Source of the DNA: Hydrocarboniphaga daqingensis
GTDB taxonomy: Bacteria; Pseudomonadota; Gammaproteobacteria; Nevskiales; Nevskiaceae
DNA length: 64,000 nt
Assembly: GCF_900129825.1 (NCBI RefSeq)
Contig: NZ_FQWZ01000004.1
Coordinates: forward strand, 92,333-156,332
Direction: 5' to 3'
Below are positions 9,919 to 18,971 of the stretch, piece after piece. Under the pieces are notes generated by a model. It saw only the letters and a list, made by a program, of their open reading frames with translations. It was not told where the DNA came from and did no database searches. Position numbers and translations under genes: made by a program. How positions within the stretch are numbered: the stretch's first letter is position 1; each line of letters starts with the position of its first letter.

Positions 9919-12420
9919 CTACGGCGCTGGTGGGATCGCCCAGTCCGGATGCGATTGCGGCGACGCCCAGACGCGCTGGTGCAGCCGCGACAGCGAAATC
10001 GGATCCGACAGCAAGGTGTTGCGCTGGCGCTCGTCGAGTTGGTCGGGACCGCCGCTGAGCGCGGCTTCGACCAGGGCATCGCGCTGCTTGCGCGCGTCCG
10101 ACGACAGCCGCAACCGCGGGATGCTGTCCGCCGCGAGCATTGCGTTCATCACCGGGTCGACGACGGCTTCGACGAAGCCTGCCTTCAGGCGACGGCCGCG
10201 GCGCAGCGCGAGGCGCATCCAACGCAGTTCACGCGGCGCCAGTGATTCTTCCGGGATCAGGAACATGCGAGCGGCGCGCAAGGCCCGGCCCGGACGCACT
10301 CGGGACGACAGCACCGACAGCGGGATCGCCAGCATCATCGACCCGACCACTGGCAGCAGCCACAACAGAAACTCCGGTTGCAGCCAATAGACGAAGCCGG
10401 CCCACACCAGGCCGAGCACGGTGCCGCCCCAATGCTGGGTGAATGCGTCGGCCCAATGCGTTTCGGCATCGTCGCGCGGCGGAGACTTCCAGGTGATGGC
10501 GACGCCCAGCAAGCCGAGCGTGACGAACTTGGCGTGGAACAGCATCCGGATCGGTGCCAGTGCGGCCGAAAACAGCGATTCGAGTACGACGCTGAAGAAC
10601 AGCCGGATCGGCCCGCCGAAGCCGCGCCACTGACTCGGCTTGACGATCACCAGCAGCGCCGCCAGCAATTTGGGCAGCCACAACAGCGTGGCCGTGGCGC
10701 CGAACAAGCGCGCTGCCCATTCCGGATGCCACTCGGGCCAGTTCGGGAACAGCTGGTAGCTCTGCGTAAAGTAGACCGGCTCGCTGAGCACGTTGACGGC
10801 CAGCAGCGCCGTCGACAGCACCAGGAACAGGAACCACAACGGCGCGGACAAGTAGGCCATGACACCGGTCATGAACACCGCGCGGTGCGCCGGGTGCAGG
10901 CCCTGGGCCATGAACAGCCGGAAGTTCATCAGATTGCCCTGGCACCAGCGGCGGTCGCGCTTGAGTTCATCAAGCAGCGTCGGCGGCATTTCTTCCCAAG
11001 AACCGGGCAGGTCGTAGGCGATCCAGACGCTCCAGCCGGCGCGGCGCATCAGCGCCGCCTCGACGAAGTCATGGCTCAGGATCTCGCCCGACAGCGAGCC
11101 CTTGCCCGGCAGCTTGCTCAGCGCACAGTGCCGCATGAACGGCGCCACGCGCAGGATCGCGTTGTGGCCCCAGTAGTGGCTCTCACCGAGCTGCCAGAAG
11201 TGCAGGCCAGCCGTGAACAGCGGGCCGTAGACGCGGGTCGCGAACTGCTGGATGCGCGCGTACATCGTTTCGCGGCCCGAAGCCCAGGGCGCGGTCTGGA
11301 TGATGCCGGCGCTCGGGTTGGCTTCCATCAGCTGGGTGAGCCGCACCAAGCAGTCGCCCGACATCACGCTGTCGGCGTCCAGCACGACCATGTAGTTGAA
11401 GCGGCTGCCCCAGCGCCGGCACCAGTCGGCGACGTTGCCGCTCTTGCGACGGATCCGGTGCGTGCGCCGCCGGTAATGGATGTGGCCGAAGCCGTTGACC
11501 TCGCGGCACATCGTCAGCCACGCATTGAGCTCGGCGACGCGCGTGTCGGAGTCGATCGAGTCCGACAGCACGAAGAACTCGAAATGTTTGAGCTTGCCGG
11601 TGCGCGCGATGCTGTCGTAGGTGGCGCGGACGCCGGCGAACACGCGCGCCACGTCCTCATTGAAGATCGGCACCAGGATCGCCGTCTTGCTGTCGGCGGC
11701 GATCGGGTGGTCGGCCGCGGTGTGCGCGTTGATCGAGTAGCGGTCACGACCCCACAGCAGCACCCAGAAGCCCATCAGTGCGGTCCAGAAGCCCGAGCCG
11801 ACCCAGGCGAACAGGATCGCGTACAGCACCAGGATGATCATCTCCAGCCAATGGCTGCCGTGATAGGGCAGCACGGCGGTCATCAGGTACACGGCCAGAT
11901 AGGTCTGGCCGATGACGAAGCCCAGCAGCACCAAGCGGCGCAGTGTGGCCGCCCAGCGCCAGCGTCCGACCGGATCGGGCGAGTCGGGCTTGACGTCTTC
12001 GTCCAGCCGCGACGCCAGCCGGCCGCGTTTGCCGAACGTGCTGCGCCACAGGCGCTGGACCGGATTGGTCGACCACGGACGCGGGCTCATGAACGCCCGG
12101 CTGATCGGCGGCATCGTGTGCAGCCGGGTGCGACCGTGGTTGTCGGTCTGGATGACCTTGCGCGTCTGCTCGTCGAGCCGACGGCTGTCTTCGGGCCAGA
12201 TCTGATGCAGACGCTCGGGCATCGACTGCCAGGCCGGCGAGGGCGTATCCGCGGGCAGCGGTTGCGCCGACAGACCGGAATGGACCGTCGTCCAGGGGTC
12301 TTGAGCGCTCAGTGCAGCCTGAAGCAATTGCTGGCGCCGCTCGGCCGACAGGCGCAAGCGTTCGAGATAGGCCGCAACGCGGCCGGCCGGGGCCGATACA
12401 GGGACTTGGGGATCGTTCAC
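9919..12420 (-). CDS. opgH: Glucans biosynthesis glucosyltransferase H
   Basis: An 833-aa inner-membrane GT2 enzyme that polymerises and exports the backbone of osmoregulated periplasmic glucans from UDP-glucose. The GTG at 12420 (VNDPQVPV) gives a length near E. coli OpgH (847 aa); the frame upstream of it overlaps opgG and is not convincing. Several membrane helices flank the catalytic domain, starting at LRRLVLLGFVIGQTYLAVYL. Catalytic motifs are AILVPIFNEDVARVFAG, VVLDADSVMSGD (Asp-X-Asp) and RDRRWCQGN (the QXXRW-like site). It lies 55 nt after opgG, so an operon is very likely. Confidence 0.94.
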   Translation of the reverse strand: MNDPQVPVSAPAGRVAAYLERLRLSAERRQQLLQAALSAQDPWTTVHSGLSAQPLPADTPSPAWQSMPERLHQIWPEDSRRLDEQTRKVIQTDNHGRTRLHTMPPISRAFMSPRPWSTNPVQRLWRSTFGKRGRLASRLDEDVKPDSPDPVGRWRWAATLRRLVLLGFVIGQTYLAVYLMTAVLPYHGSHWLEMIILVLYAILFAWVGSGFWTALMGFWVLLWGRDRYSINAHTAADHPIAADSKTAILVPIFNEDVARVFAGVRATYDSIARTGKLKHFEFFVLSDSIDSDTRVAELNAWLTMCREVNGFGHIHYRRRTHRIRRKSGNVADWCRRWGSRFNYMVVLDADSVMSGDCLVRLTQLMEANPSAGIIQTAPWASGRETMYARIQQFATRVYGPLFTAGLHFWQLGESHYWGHNAILRVAPFMRHCALSKLPGKGSLSGEILSHDFVEAALMRRAGWSVWIAYDLPGSWEEMPPTLLDELKRDRRWCQGNLMNFRLFMAQGLHPAHRAVFMTGVMAYLSAPLWFLFLVLSTALLAVNVLSEPVYFTQSYQLFPNWPEWHPEWAARLFGATATLLWLPKLLAALLVIVKPSQWRGFGGPIRLFFSVVLESLFSAALAPIRMLFHAKFVTLGLLGVAITWKSPPRDDAETHWADAFTQHWGGTVLGLVWAGFVYWLQPEFLLWLLPVVGSMMLAIPLSVLSSRVRPGRALRAARMFLIPEESLAPRELRWMRLALRRGRRLKAGFVEAVVDPVMNAMLAADSIPRLRLSSDARKQRDALVEAALSGGPDQLDERQRNTLLSDPISLSRLHQRVWASPQSHPDWAIPPAP

Positions 12421-12475
12421 GACGGTATTGTGCCGCAATGCAGCAGGTCGGTCTGCGCGTTGACGTGGCCGCCGC

Positions 12476-13996
12476 TTACGGCGGCAGGATGTAGCTCCAG
12501 GTCTCGGAGATCGCTTCCTGGTCGCGACGCAGGAAGGCGCGCATTTCGACCGGCTTTTCGGCATCGAGCCGGCGGAAGCGGAAGCTCAGTCGCCAGCCGC
12601 CGGTGGCCTCGTTCGGAAACACCTGGCGCTCGAGCAGCTCGCCGTTGTCCGACAGCCACAGGCCCGGGAACACCTTGTCGTCCTTGCCCAGGCCGGTCAG
12701 TGCCGGGCCTTGGAAGTCGACCATCATCCGGAACGTATTGTCCTGCTCGCGCTGCCAGCCGTGGCCGCGGCGCGACTGCGCCACCGCGCTGGTCGGGGGC
12801 GCGGTGATCTCGCTGCGCTGCCAGGCCACCGAGTAGCTGATGTCGACCGGCTTGCCGGGCGCCGCGGCCTCGTCGCGGACCCAGTAGGCCACGATGTTGT
12901 CGTTGGTTTCGTCCGGCGACGGAATCTGGACCAGTTCGACGCGGCCGGCGCCCCAGTTGCCCTTGGGCGTAACCCAGGTGCTGGGGCGCTTGTCGTAACG
13001 CGCTTCGAGGTCTTCGTAGCTGGCGAAGTTGCGATCACGCTGCATCAGGCCGAAGCCTTTCGGATTGGTCGTCGAAAAGCTGGTGACCAGCAGCCGGCGC
13101 GGGTTCGACAGCGGCCGCCAGATCCACTCGTCGCTGCCGGTATGCACCAGCAAGCCGTCGGAGTCGTGGACTTCCGGCCGGTAATCCTCGACGGCCGAGC
13201 GCTGGTTTTCGCCGAAGAAGAACATGCTGGTCAGCGGCGCGATGCCGAGCTTGTCGACTTTTTCGCGCAGGAACAGCCGGGCGTCGACGTCCATCAGCGT
13301 GGTCGTGCCGGGCTTGAGCTCGAAGCGGTAGGCGCCGGTGACGCGACGCGAGTCGAGCAGCGCGTAGATCACCAGATGGTCGTCCTTGGCCGACGGCCAC
13401 GCCAGCCAGAACTCGGTGAAGTAAGGGAATTCCTCGCCCGACAACTGCGCGGTGTCGACCGCCAGACCGCGCGCCGATAAACCGTAACGCTGGTCCTTGC
13501 CCAGTGCGCGGAAGTAGCTGGCGCCCTGGAACACGAGCACTTCGTCCTTGTAGCCGGGGCCATTGACGTTGGCGTGGACGCGGAATCCGGCGAAACCGAT
13601 GTCCTTGAACTTGGTCGGGTCCAGCTGTTTGTTGTTGCCGTAATCGAAGTCGGCCGGGTTGAACGGCACCGGCTGGGCGCCGCCCGTGCCGATCAGGTTG
13701 ATCCGGACCGGCACGTTGTAGACGCCGCCCGGGTGGAAGAACTGCACTTCGAACGGCAGCTTGCGGCTGCGCCACAGTGCCTTGTCCGGCTTGAACCGAA
13801 TGTCGCGGACCTGGTCGTAACCCAGGTCGGCAAGGTCGCGCGGCAGCGCGGCGTCGGGTTTCTTGTAGGGCGTGCCGGCCAGGTCCTGAGCGCGCTTGGC
13901 GACGTCCTCGAAACCGAAGGCGAAAGCAGGCAGCACACTGAGGGCCAGCAGGCATGCGAACAAGCGGCCCGCGGCGGCAGGCGTCCGAAGCGACAT
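12476..13996 (-). CDS. opgG: Glucans biosynthesis protein G (periplasmic)
   Basis: A 506-aa periplasmic protein needed, with OpgH, for osmoregulated periplasmic glucan synthesis. A signal peptide (LFACLLALSVLPAFAFG) is followed by the family opening FEDVAKRAQDLAGTPYK. Conserved MdoG stretches follow: QVRDIRFKPDKALWR, FEVQFFHPGGVY, TSMFFFGENQR, EVHDSDGLLVHTG and WIWRPLSNPRRL. The C-terminal Ig-like part carries WQREQDNTFRMMVDF. The length matches the family. It is first in the opgGH operon. The 85 bp to the marR stop show no recognisable promoter. Confidence 0.94.
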   Translation of the reverse strand: MSLRTPAAAGRLFACLLALSVLPAFAFGFEDVAKRAQDLAGTPYKKPDAALPRDLADLGYDQVRDIRFKPDKALWRSRKLPFEVQFFHPGGVYNVPVRINLIGTGGAQPVPFNPADFDYGNNKQLDPTKFKDIGFAGFRVHANVNGPGYKDEVLVFQGASYFRALGKDQRYGLSARGLAVDTAQLSGEEFPYFTEFWLAWPSAKDDHLVIYALLDSRRVTGAYRFELKPGTTTLMDVDARLFLREKVDKLGIAPLTSMFFFGENQRSAVEDYRPEVHDSDGLLVHTGSDEWIWRPLSNPRRLLVTSFSTTNPKGFGLMQRDRNFASYEDLEARYDKRPSTWVTPKGNWGAGRVELVQIPSPDETNDNIVAYWVRDEAAAPGKPVDISYSVAWQRSEITAPPTSAVAQSRRGHGWQREQDNTFRMMVDFQGPALTGLGKDDKVFPGLWLSDNGELLERQVFPNEATGGWRLSFRFRRLDAEKPVEMRAFLRRDQEAISETWSYILPP

Positions 13997-14081
13997 TGAT
14001 GAGTCCAGAAAAAAGCCAGAGTGATGAATAGTCTACGGGGATCGAGCTGAACGAGAAATGCGGACGGTGCGCATTGCCGGA

Positions 14082-14564
14082 TCAGCCGCGCAAGCGGTCG
14101 CGCACCTGTTGCAGCGCGCGCAGGCAGGCCAGCCGCTGGTCCGCATTCAAATCGGCAAACGCCTCGTCACGGACGGCGCGAACCAGCGGCAGGATCGTGC
14201 GGATCAGTTCGCAGGCCGATGCCGTCAGCACGATGTGGCGGATGCGACGGTCGCCAGCGATCGGCCGTCGTTCGATCCACTGCTTGCGCTCGAGCCTGTC
14301 CAGCAGCCGCACCAGCGTGGGCGCTTCGATGTCGAGTTGGCGCGCCAGCTCGATTTGCGTCAGCGGCTGGCCAGCGCGGTGCAGTACCAGCAACGGTCGC
14401 CACTGCGCCTGCGACAGGCCCAAGGGTTCGAGGCGGCGGTCGACAGCCGCCCGCATCATCCGGTTGAGATCGCGCATTAGCACGGCCAGCTCTTCTTCGA
14501 CGCTGCCGTCGTTGAGCGGGTCGGGACAGCCGGTGGCGACGCCAGCGTTCAAATCGGTCATCAT
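14082..14564 (-). CDS. MarR-family transcriptional regulator
   Basis: A 160-aa winged-helix repressor. The core runs from LGLSQAQWRPLLVLHRAG through the recognition region LARQLDIEAPTLVRLLDRL to the wing IERRPIAGDRRIRHIVLT. It is divergent from a three-gene RND efflux operon across 98 bp that contain an operator-like repeat. Autorepression together with control of the pump is therefore the expected arrangement, with release by a phenolic or antimicrobial ligand. Two tandem ATGs (14564, 14561) are possible starts. The ligand is unknown. Confidence 0.9.
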   Translation of the reverse strand: MMTDLNAGVATGCPDPLNDGSVEEELAVLMRDLNRMMRAAVDRRLEPLGLSQAQWRPLLVLHRAGQPLTQIELARQLDIEAPTLVRLLDRLERKQWIERRPIAGDRRIRHIVLTASACELIRTILPLVRAVRDEAFADLNADQRLACLRALQQVRDRLRG

Positions 14565-14571
14565 GTCGAAA

Positions 14572-14601
14572 GGTTAGCATGCTATCGATTAGCATCTAAC
14601 C
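14572..14601. promoter_or_regulatory. Putative MarR operator between marR and the RND efflux operon
   Basis: A 30-bp element bounded by GGTTAG and CTAACC. It contains the perfect palindrome TAGCATGCTA (14575-14584) and two direct copies of TTAGCAT spaced 15 bp apart (14574 and 14589). It lies 7 bp upstream of the marR ATG and in the pump promoter region. MarR proteins commonly bind such palindromes; binding by this one is inferred. Confidence 0.6.
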
Positions 14602-14662
14602 AATCGCCGCCGGCGGTATCCGCCCGTCATGCCCGGATCGCGGGCTCAAGCCAAGGATTGCG

Positions 14663-15808
14663 ATGCGCCTGTCTCGTCCCCTTCATCACACCACCGTGTT
14701 GTCGGTGCTCTGCGCACTGGCCGTCGGCGCTTGCTCCAAGGCGTCCGCTCCTCCGCCACCCCCGCCGGTGCCGGTGACGCTGGCCACGGTGACGCCGCGC
14801 GCGGCTACGGTGACGATCGACTACGTCGGTGAGATCGACGCGATCAACACCGTCGAGATCCGGCCGCGGGTCGGCGGCTTGCTCGAAAAGCAGGCGGCGC
14901 TTGAAGGCGAACGGGTCAAGCGCGGACAAGTGCTGTTCCGGATCGATGCCCAGCCCTACGTTGCCGCGCTGGCCAACGCCAAAGCCGCGTTGGCGCAAGC
15001 CCAAGCCACGCTGGACCAAGCGCAGCGCGATCTGACGCGCGTGCAGCCGCTGTCGGAGATCAACGCCGTCAGCCAGCAGGAATACGACGCGGTGGTGACG
15101 CGCACCAACGCCGGCAAGGCAGCCGTCGAAGCCGCTCGCGCTGGCGTGCAGACCGCGCAGCTGAATCTGGACTACACCAATGTCAGTTCGCCGATCGACG
15201 GGCTGGTCGGCCGCGCGCAGTTCCGCACCGGCGGTCTGGTGACCGCCTACACCTCGCTGCTGACCACCGTCTACGACACGACGACGATGTACGTAAATTT
15301 CAGTATCAGCGAACAACGGATGCTGGAGTTGCAGCGCCAGTGGGGCGGACGCGAACCGTCCGGCAAGTCGGCGTCGCAGTTCCGTATCGTGCTCGCTGAC
15401 GGCTCGGAGTATCCGCAGCCGGCGCGGCTCAACTTGATTGATGCTGCGGTTGATCGCACCACCGGCACGCTGCCGGTGCGGCTCGAAGTACCCAACCCCG
15501 ACGGCACGCTGCGCGCCGGGCAGTTTGCGCGCGTCGTGGTGGCGGCGCAGAACCTGCCCGATGCGATCCTGGTGCCGCAGAAAGCCGTGCAGGAACTGCA
15601 GGGCAAGACCTACGTCTGGAAGGCCGATGCCGACGGCAAGGCGGTGTCGCAGGACGTGCGCATGGGTGCGCGGATCGGCAGTGACTGGCTGGTGCAGGAC
15701 GGCTTGAAGGCCGGCGACCGCATCGTCGTCGACGGCTTCGGCAAGGTACGTCCCGGCGTGATTCTCAGCGACGCGCCGCCGACAGCGCCCGCTGCCTCAA
15801 AGAGCTAG
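14663..15808 (+). CDS. RND efflux periplasmic adaptor (membrane fusion) lipoprotein
   Basis: A 381-aa adaptor of the AcrA/MexA type linking pump and outer-membrane channel. AAGGA (14653-14657) lies 5 nt before the ATG. The signal peptide ends in lipobox VGAC at about residue 24, predicting a lipid anchor, followed by a Pro-rich spacer. The lipoyl half-motif IRPRVGGLLEKQA, the coiled-coil hairpin (ALAQAQATLDQAQRDL) and the beta-barrel region ending VPQKAVQELQGKTYVW follow in normal order. It is first in an operon with the pump and channel; the pump starts 4 nt after its stop. Confidence 0.92.
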   Translation: MRLSRPLHHTTVLSVLCALAVGACSKASAPPPPPPVPVTLATVTPRAATVTIDYVGEIDAINTVEIRPRVGGLLEKQAALEGERVKRGQVLFRIDAQPYVAALANAKAALAQAQATLDQAQRDLTRVQPLSEINAVSQQEYDAVVTRTNAGKAAVEAARAGVQTAQLNLDYTNVSSPIDGLVGRAQFRTGGLVTAYTSLLTTVYDTTTMYVNFSISEQRMLELQRQWGGREPSGKSASQFRIVLADGSEYPQPARLNLIDAAVDRTTGTLPVRLEVPNPDGTLRAGQFARVVVAAQNLPDAILVPQKAVQELQGKTYVWKADADGKAVSQDVRMGARIGSDWLVQDGLKAGDRIVVDGFGKVRPGVILSDAPPTAPAASKS

Positions 15809-15812
15809 CGCG

Positions 15813-18800
15813 ATGGTCAACTTCTTCATCGACCGGCCGATCTTCGCCACGGTGCTGTCGATCATCATCACGCTGGCCGGCGCGATCGCGCTGAGCCAGT
15901 TGCCGATCGCCCGCTTTCCGCCGATCACGCCGCCGTCGGTCGTCGTGTCGGCGAGCTTTCCGGGCGCCGATGCAAGCACGGTCGAAGCCTCGGTGGCCGC
16001 GCCGATCGAGCAGCAGGTCAACGGCGTGCGCAACATGCTGTACATGAACAGCAAGAGCGCCAACGACGGCAGCTATTCGCTGAACATCACGTTCGACATC
16101 GGCACCGATCAGGATCTGGCCGCCGTCGACGTCCAGAATCGGCTGTCGATCGCGCAGCGCCAGCTGCCAACCGACGTGACGCGGGCCGGCGTCAGCGTGT
16201 TCAAACGCCAGCCGCAAGTGCTGATGATCACCGCGCTGCGTGCCAGCGATCCGCGCTACGACTATTTGTTCTTGTCGAACTACGCCACGCTGAACGTCTA
16301 CGACGCGCTGGCGCGGATTCCCGGCGTGGGGCAGGTGGTGGTGCTTGGCGCTCGCGACTACGGCATGCGCGTCTGGCTCGACCCCGACCGCATGGCGCGA
16401 CTCGGCATCACCACGCAGGACATCAACGCCGCGCTGACCGAACAGAACGTGGTCGCGCCCGCCGGCGCGATCGGCGCTGAGCCGATCCCGAAAGGGCAGC
16501 AGAAGCAGTATTCGGTGCGCGTCCAGGGCCGCCTGTCCAATCCCGCCGAGTACGAGAACATCGTGCTGCGCTCGCGCAGCGACGGCTCGGTGGTGCATCT
16601 GAAGGATGTCGCGCGGATCGAACTCGGTGCCACGGACTATGGTCGCTCGTCGCTGCTCAACGGCACGCCGGTGGCGATGATCGCGGTCTATCAGTTGCCC
16701 GATGCCAATGCGCTGGATGTGGCGCGGCGCGTGCGCGCGGCGATGGCCGATCTGTCGAAGACCTTCCCACAGGGCATCGACTACGTCGTGCCGTTCGACA
16801 CCACGCTGTTCGTCACCGAGTCGGTGCGCGAAGTCCAGCACACCTTCGTCGAAGCCGTGCTGCTGGTGCTGCTGGTCGTGTTCGTGTTCCTCGAAAACTG
16901 GAGGGCCACGCTGATCCCGATGCTGGCCGTGCCGGTGTCATTGATCGGCACGTTCTCGGTATTCGTCGCGCTCGGGTTTTCGATCAACACGCTGACGCTG
17001 TTCGCGTTGGTGCTGGCGATCGGCCTGGTCGTCGATGACGCGATCGTCGTCGTCGAAGCGGTCACCGAGAAAATGGTCGAGCACAAGATGCCGGCGCGAG
17101 AGGCCACGCGAGCGGCGATGAAGGACGTCACCGGCCCGGTGATCGCGATCGCCCTGGTGCTGTCGGCGGTGTTCATCCCGGTGGCATTTCTGCCGGGCCT
17201 CACCGGCCAGTTCTACCGGCAGTTCGCACTGACGCTGTCGGTGTCGGTGTTGCTGTCGGCCCTGGTGGCGCTGACGTTCACACCAGCGCTATGCGCGCTG
17301 CTGCTCAAGCCGCCGCCGGAGCAGCCGTCACGCAGCCCGCTCGGCCGATTCTTCGGTGCGTTCAATCGCGGCTTCGCCCGCGTCACGCAGCGCTACAGCC
17401 GCAGCGTGCGTTTTGCGATCCGCCGTTCGGTGATTGCGCTGACCGTGTTCGCTGCGCTGACGCTGGCCGCGCTATGGCTGCTGATGGCGCGCCCGACCGG
17501 CTTCCTGCCCGACGAGGATCAAGGTTATCTGATCATGGCGGTCAATCTGCCGCCGGCCGCAACGCAGCAGCGCACGCAAGCCGTTGTCGAGCAAGCGCGG
17601 CAGATCATCAGCGCTCAGCAGGAGACGCTGAACATGGTGTCGCTGGTCAGCTTCAATCTGCTGACCGGCGTCAATTCCGCAAACAACGCGACGATCTTCG
17701 TCACGCTCAAGCCCTGGTCCGAGCGCAGCGGCCCGGATCAGTCGTCGACCGCGCTGGTCAAGCGACTCAGCGGCGCGCTGTCGCAGATCCAGGACGCGAA
17801 CTTCATCGTGCTCAATCCGCCGTCGATTCCCGGTATCGGGGCGGCGGGCGGGTTCGAGTTCGTGCTCGAAGATCGATCCGGCGGCGACATCCGCAACTTC
17901 AACAGCGTGCTGCAACAGTTTCTCGGCGATGCGGCGAAGCGGCCGGAGCTGACGCGCGTGTTCTCCCAGTACAACGCCAACTCGCCGCAGATCGAATATG
18001 TGATCGACCGCGAGCGCGCCAAGACGCTCGGCATTCCGCTGTCGGACATCTTCGGTTCGCTGCAGACCTTCCTCGGCGGCAGCTACGTCAACGACTTCAA
18101 TCTGTACGGACGCACGTTCCGCGTCACGGCACAGGCCGAAGGCGAGTTCCGCGCAACGCCTGAGGCGGTCAATCATCTGTACGTGCGATCCAGCACTGGG
18201 CATATGGTGCCGTTGTCGACGCTGGTATCGATCAAGACCAACAGCACCTCCGAGTACATCGAGCGCTACAACGTATTCCGCGCGGCCACGATCAACGGCT
18301 CGGCGGCGCCCGGTTACAGCTCGGGCGAGGCGGTCGCGGTGATGGAGCAACTGGCGCAAACGCTGCCCGCCGGCTTCACATTCGACTGGACCGGCGTGAC
18401 CTATCAAGAGAAGAAATCCGGCGGGCAGGCGCCGTACATCTTTGGCTTGGCGCTGCTGTTCGTATTTCTGGTACTGGCCGCGCAGTACGAAAGCTGGGCG
18501 GTGCCGTTCGCGGTATTGCTCGGCATTCCGTTCGCGGTGTTCGGCGCCTACCTCGGGCTCACGGTACGCGGCATGGCCAACGACATCTACGCGCAGATCG
18601 GCTTGGTGATGCTGATCGGCTTGGCGGCCAAGAACGCGATCCTGATCGTCGAGTTCGCCAAGCTGGCTCACGAACGCGGCATGCCGCTGGTCGAGGCTGC
18701 GATCGAAGGCTCGCGACTGCGCTTGCGGCCGATCCTGATGACCTCGCTGGCCTTCATCCTCGGTACCTTGCCGTTGGTGATCGCCACCGGCGCCGGCGCC

Positions 18801-18971
18801 GGTGCGCGCCAGGTGCTCGGTACCGCCGTGGTGTTCGGTATGCTGGCCGCCACTCTGATCGGCATCTTCATCACGCCTGTGTTCTACGTCTTGATCCAAG
18901 GGCTCAGCGAACGAATGCGACGTCGCCCGCGCGGTCCGTCTCTGGGCACCGATAGCGGGAGCGTCGCATGA
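15813..18971 (+). CDS. RND multidrug efflux transporter (HAE-1 family)
   Basis: A 1052-aa inner-membrane proton/drug antiporter of the AcrB/MexF type. It opens FFIDRPIFATVLSIIITLAG. TM4 carries the proton-relay DD in GLVVDDAIVVVEAV, and NFGF-like porter and docking domains follow in two repeats. The second half carries VFLVLAAQYESWAVPFAV and LIGLAAKNAILIVEFAKLA. The length is typical. Its ATGA stop overlaps the start of the outer-membrane channel gene. Regulation by the divergent MarR protein is likely. Substrates cannot be read from the sequence. Confidence 0.94.
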   Translation: MVNFFIDRPIFATVLSIIITLAGAIALSQLPIARFPPITPPSVVVSASFPGADASTVEASVAAPIEQQVNGVRNMLYMNSKSANDGSYSLNITFDIGTDQDLAAVDVQNRLSIAQRQLPTDVTRAGVSVFKRQPQVLMITALRASDPRYDYLFLSNYATLNVYDALARIPGVGQVVVLGARDYGMRVWLDPDRMARLGITTQDINAALTEQNVVAPAGAIGAEPIPKGQQKQYSVRVQGRLSNPAEYENIVLRSRSDGSVVHLKDVARIELGATDYGRSSLLNGTPVAMIAVYQLPDANALDVARRVRAAMADLSKTFPQGIDYVVPFDTTLFVTESVREVQHTFVEAVLLVLLVVFVFLENWRATLIPMLAVPVSLIGTFSVFVALGFSINTLTLFALVLAIGLVVDDAIVVVEAVTEKMVEHKMPAREATRAAMKDVTGPVIAIALVLSAVFIPVAFLPGLTGQFYRQFALTLSVSVLLSALVALTFTPALCALLLKPPPEQPSRSPLGRFFGAFNRGFARVTQRYSRSVRFAIRRSVIALTVFAALTLAALWLLMARPTGFLPDEDQGYLIMAVNLPPAATQQRTQAVVEQARQIISAQQETLNMVSLVSFNLLTGVNSANNATIFVTLKPWSERSGPDQSSTALVKRLSGALSQIQDANFIVLNPPSIPGIGAAGGFEFVLEDRSGGDIRNFNSVLQQFLGDAAKRPELTRVFSQYNANSPQIEYVIDRERAKTLGIPLSDIFGSLQTFLGGSYVNDFNLYGRTFRVTAQAEGEFRATPEAVNHLYVRSSTGHMVPLSTLVSIKTNSTSEYIERYNVFRAATINGSAAPGYSSGEAVAVMEQLAQTLPAGFTFDWTGVTYQEKKSGGQAPYIFGLALLFVFLVLAAQYESWAVPFAVLLGIPFAVFGAYLGLTVRGMANDIYAQIGLVMLIGLAAKNAILIVEFAKLAHERGMPLVEAAIEGSRLRLRPILMTSLAFILGTLPLVIATGAGAGARQVLGTAVVFGMLAATLIGIFITPVFYVLIQGLSERMRRRPRGPSLGTDSGSVA

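Noticed and set aside
10378-12807. An 809-codon plus-strand open frame over opgH and opgG
   Set aside because: It is antisense to two collinear, strongly conserved genes with normal motifs.
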